A DNA stretch of 12,595 nt from assembly GCA_018304565.1 (NCBI GenBank), contig JAGVVX010000032.1, forward strand, positions 1 through 12,595. Direction: 5' to 3'. The translations under genes were made by a program, and so were the position numbers. Position 1 is the first letter of the stretch. Every line of letters starts with the position of its first letter. This DNA comes from Candidatus Aenigmatarchaeota archaeon (GTDB lineage Archaea > Aenigmatarchaeota > Aenigmatarchaeia > GW2011-AR5). Shown here piece by piece: positions 12,076-12,595 of the stretch. The notes under the pieces are model-generated. The model was not told the origin of the DNA and made no database searches. It was given only the letters and a program-made list of their open reading frames with translations.

Positions 12076-12582
12076 ATGCAGTACAAATCAAGGTTGGCAA
12101 GAGGCTTAGCGGCCCTGGGAATGGTTGCCGCCCTCCATGCGCCCGCATACGCGCAGGGCGTTGCGGCAAAGGACAGCGGCACGGACGGGCCCGACGGCAG
12201 GCAGTACAGGGTCATCGCGATCCATGCCGACGGCAACGGCTCGAAGCCGCTGATCGTCCTCGACAGGCTCGACGACGGCGTAAGGATAGAGCCTTTCCTG
12301 TCCCCATGGCGGTACACCGAGCTGGCAGTGTCATCTGCGCCGGCTGTCAGGGGCTACACAGCAGAGAAGATCATGGACAGGGGCAGCGTAATCGGCTACG
12401 TGCTGGAGCCGCAGGACAGCCCGAACGCAGGCAGGATAAGCTACACATTCGACAGGAGCAGGGACGGCAAGGTCACCATGCGGGTCCCCGAGGAAAGCCT
12501 GACCCAGTCAGGCGGGGCCGGGGGAGCTGGCGGTGCAGGCGGGGCCGGGGGAGCTGGCGGCGGAGCGGGAAGCGGCCAATAA
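12076..12582 (+). CDS. secreted protein with Gly/Ala-rich C-terminal tail
   Basis: The 168-residue product starts with a Sec-type signal peptide: basic KSRLAR, hydrophobic GLAALGMVAALHAPA, then AYAQG with cleavage near residue 24. The mature body of about 120 residues is acidic and strand-rich (QYRVIAIHADGNG, LIVLDRLDDGVRIEPF, VIGYVLEPQD, GRISYTFDRSRDGKVTMRV), without cysteines or catalytic motifs. The last 20 residues are almost only Gly and Ala, encoded by two 27-bp tandem units. No membrane anchor is seen, so it is probably released or wall-associated. ATG 12076 is chosen over GTG 12067 because AGGTGA precedes it at good distance. The gene is very GC-rich compared with the vapBC pair before it. 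Function is unknown. Confidence 0.75.
   Translation: MQYKSRLARGLAALGMVAALHAPAYAQGVAAKDSGTDGPDGRQYRVIAIHADGNGSKPLIVLDRLDDGVRIEPFLSPWRYTELAVSSAPAVRGYTAEKIMDRGSVIGYVLEPQDSPNAGRISYTFDRSRDGKVTMRVPEESLTQSGGAGGAGGAGGAGGAGGGAGSGQ
12511..12564 (+). repeat. 27-bp tandem duplication encoding a Gly/Ala tail
   Basis: Units 12511-12537 and 12538-12564 match in their first 23 bases and differ only in the last four positions. Each encodes GGAGGAGG followed by A or G. The near identity at synonymous positions points to recent duplication, so this tail may vary in length between strains. Confidence 0.8.
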
Positions 12583-12595
12583 TTAAGCTACAAAA

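Overview
The window reads as archaeal DNA. Five genes have an AT-rich TATA-like box centred about 25-30 bases before the start codon, which implies leaderless or nearly leaderless mRNAs. Others use short GGAG/GGTG-type Shine-Dalgarno sites. Ile ATA and Arg AGG/AGA codons are frequent, and VapBC, MNT-HEPN and PIG-L/GT4 proteins of archaeal type are present. A cysteine-rich surface protein with one C-terminal anchor and a basic tail fits a small DPANN-like archaeon, but that placement is inference and no marker gene is present.

Layout. Positions 1-758 hold a possible C-terminal end of an upstream gene and then about 700 bases of gene-free DNA packed with small perfect hairpins. Positions 759-3407 encode a large GC-rich secreted and anchored surface protein. 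A small P-loop kinase (3456-3947) follows, then a nested-hairpin cassette (3961-4101) and a Tat-exported beta-rich protein (4194-4700). On the minus strand are a TIM-barrel sugar-phosphate isomerase/endonuclease IV-like gene (5397-6179), a truncated nucleotidyltransferase overlapping its stop, and an unrecognised 136-residue protein. At 6396-7393 lies an autoregulated-looking wHTH-nucleotidyltransferase/HEPN pair, followed by a second hairpin cassette (7434-7568).

Positions 7716-11313 are an AT-rich four-gene minus-strand operon, transcribed HAD phosphatase, unrecognised 412-residue protein, GT4 glycosyltransferase, PIG-L deacetylase. The genes overlap or nearly touch. A GT4 plus PIG-L pair is the chemistry of the first steps of bacillithiol, mycothiol and GPI synthesis (attach GlcNAc, then de-N-acetylate), so the operon may build a glucosaminyl conjugate or modify a surface glycan. 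A VapBC pair with a short toxin (11436-11983) and a GC-rich secreted protein with a Gly/Ala tail (12076-12582) complete the window.

The alternation of GC-rich envelope genes with AT-rich accessory genes suggests mosaic acquisition. The most unusual signal is non-coding. Intergenic DNA carries a family of perfect 5-10 bp stems with exactly three loop bases, and six of them read C-GAA-G or C-AAA-G on one strand. Two loci build these stems into branched cassettes that share AATACCAC/GTGGTATT and CCACTG/CAGTGG arms.
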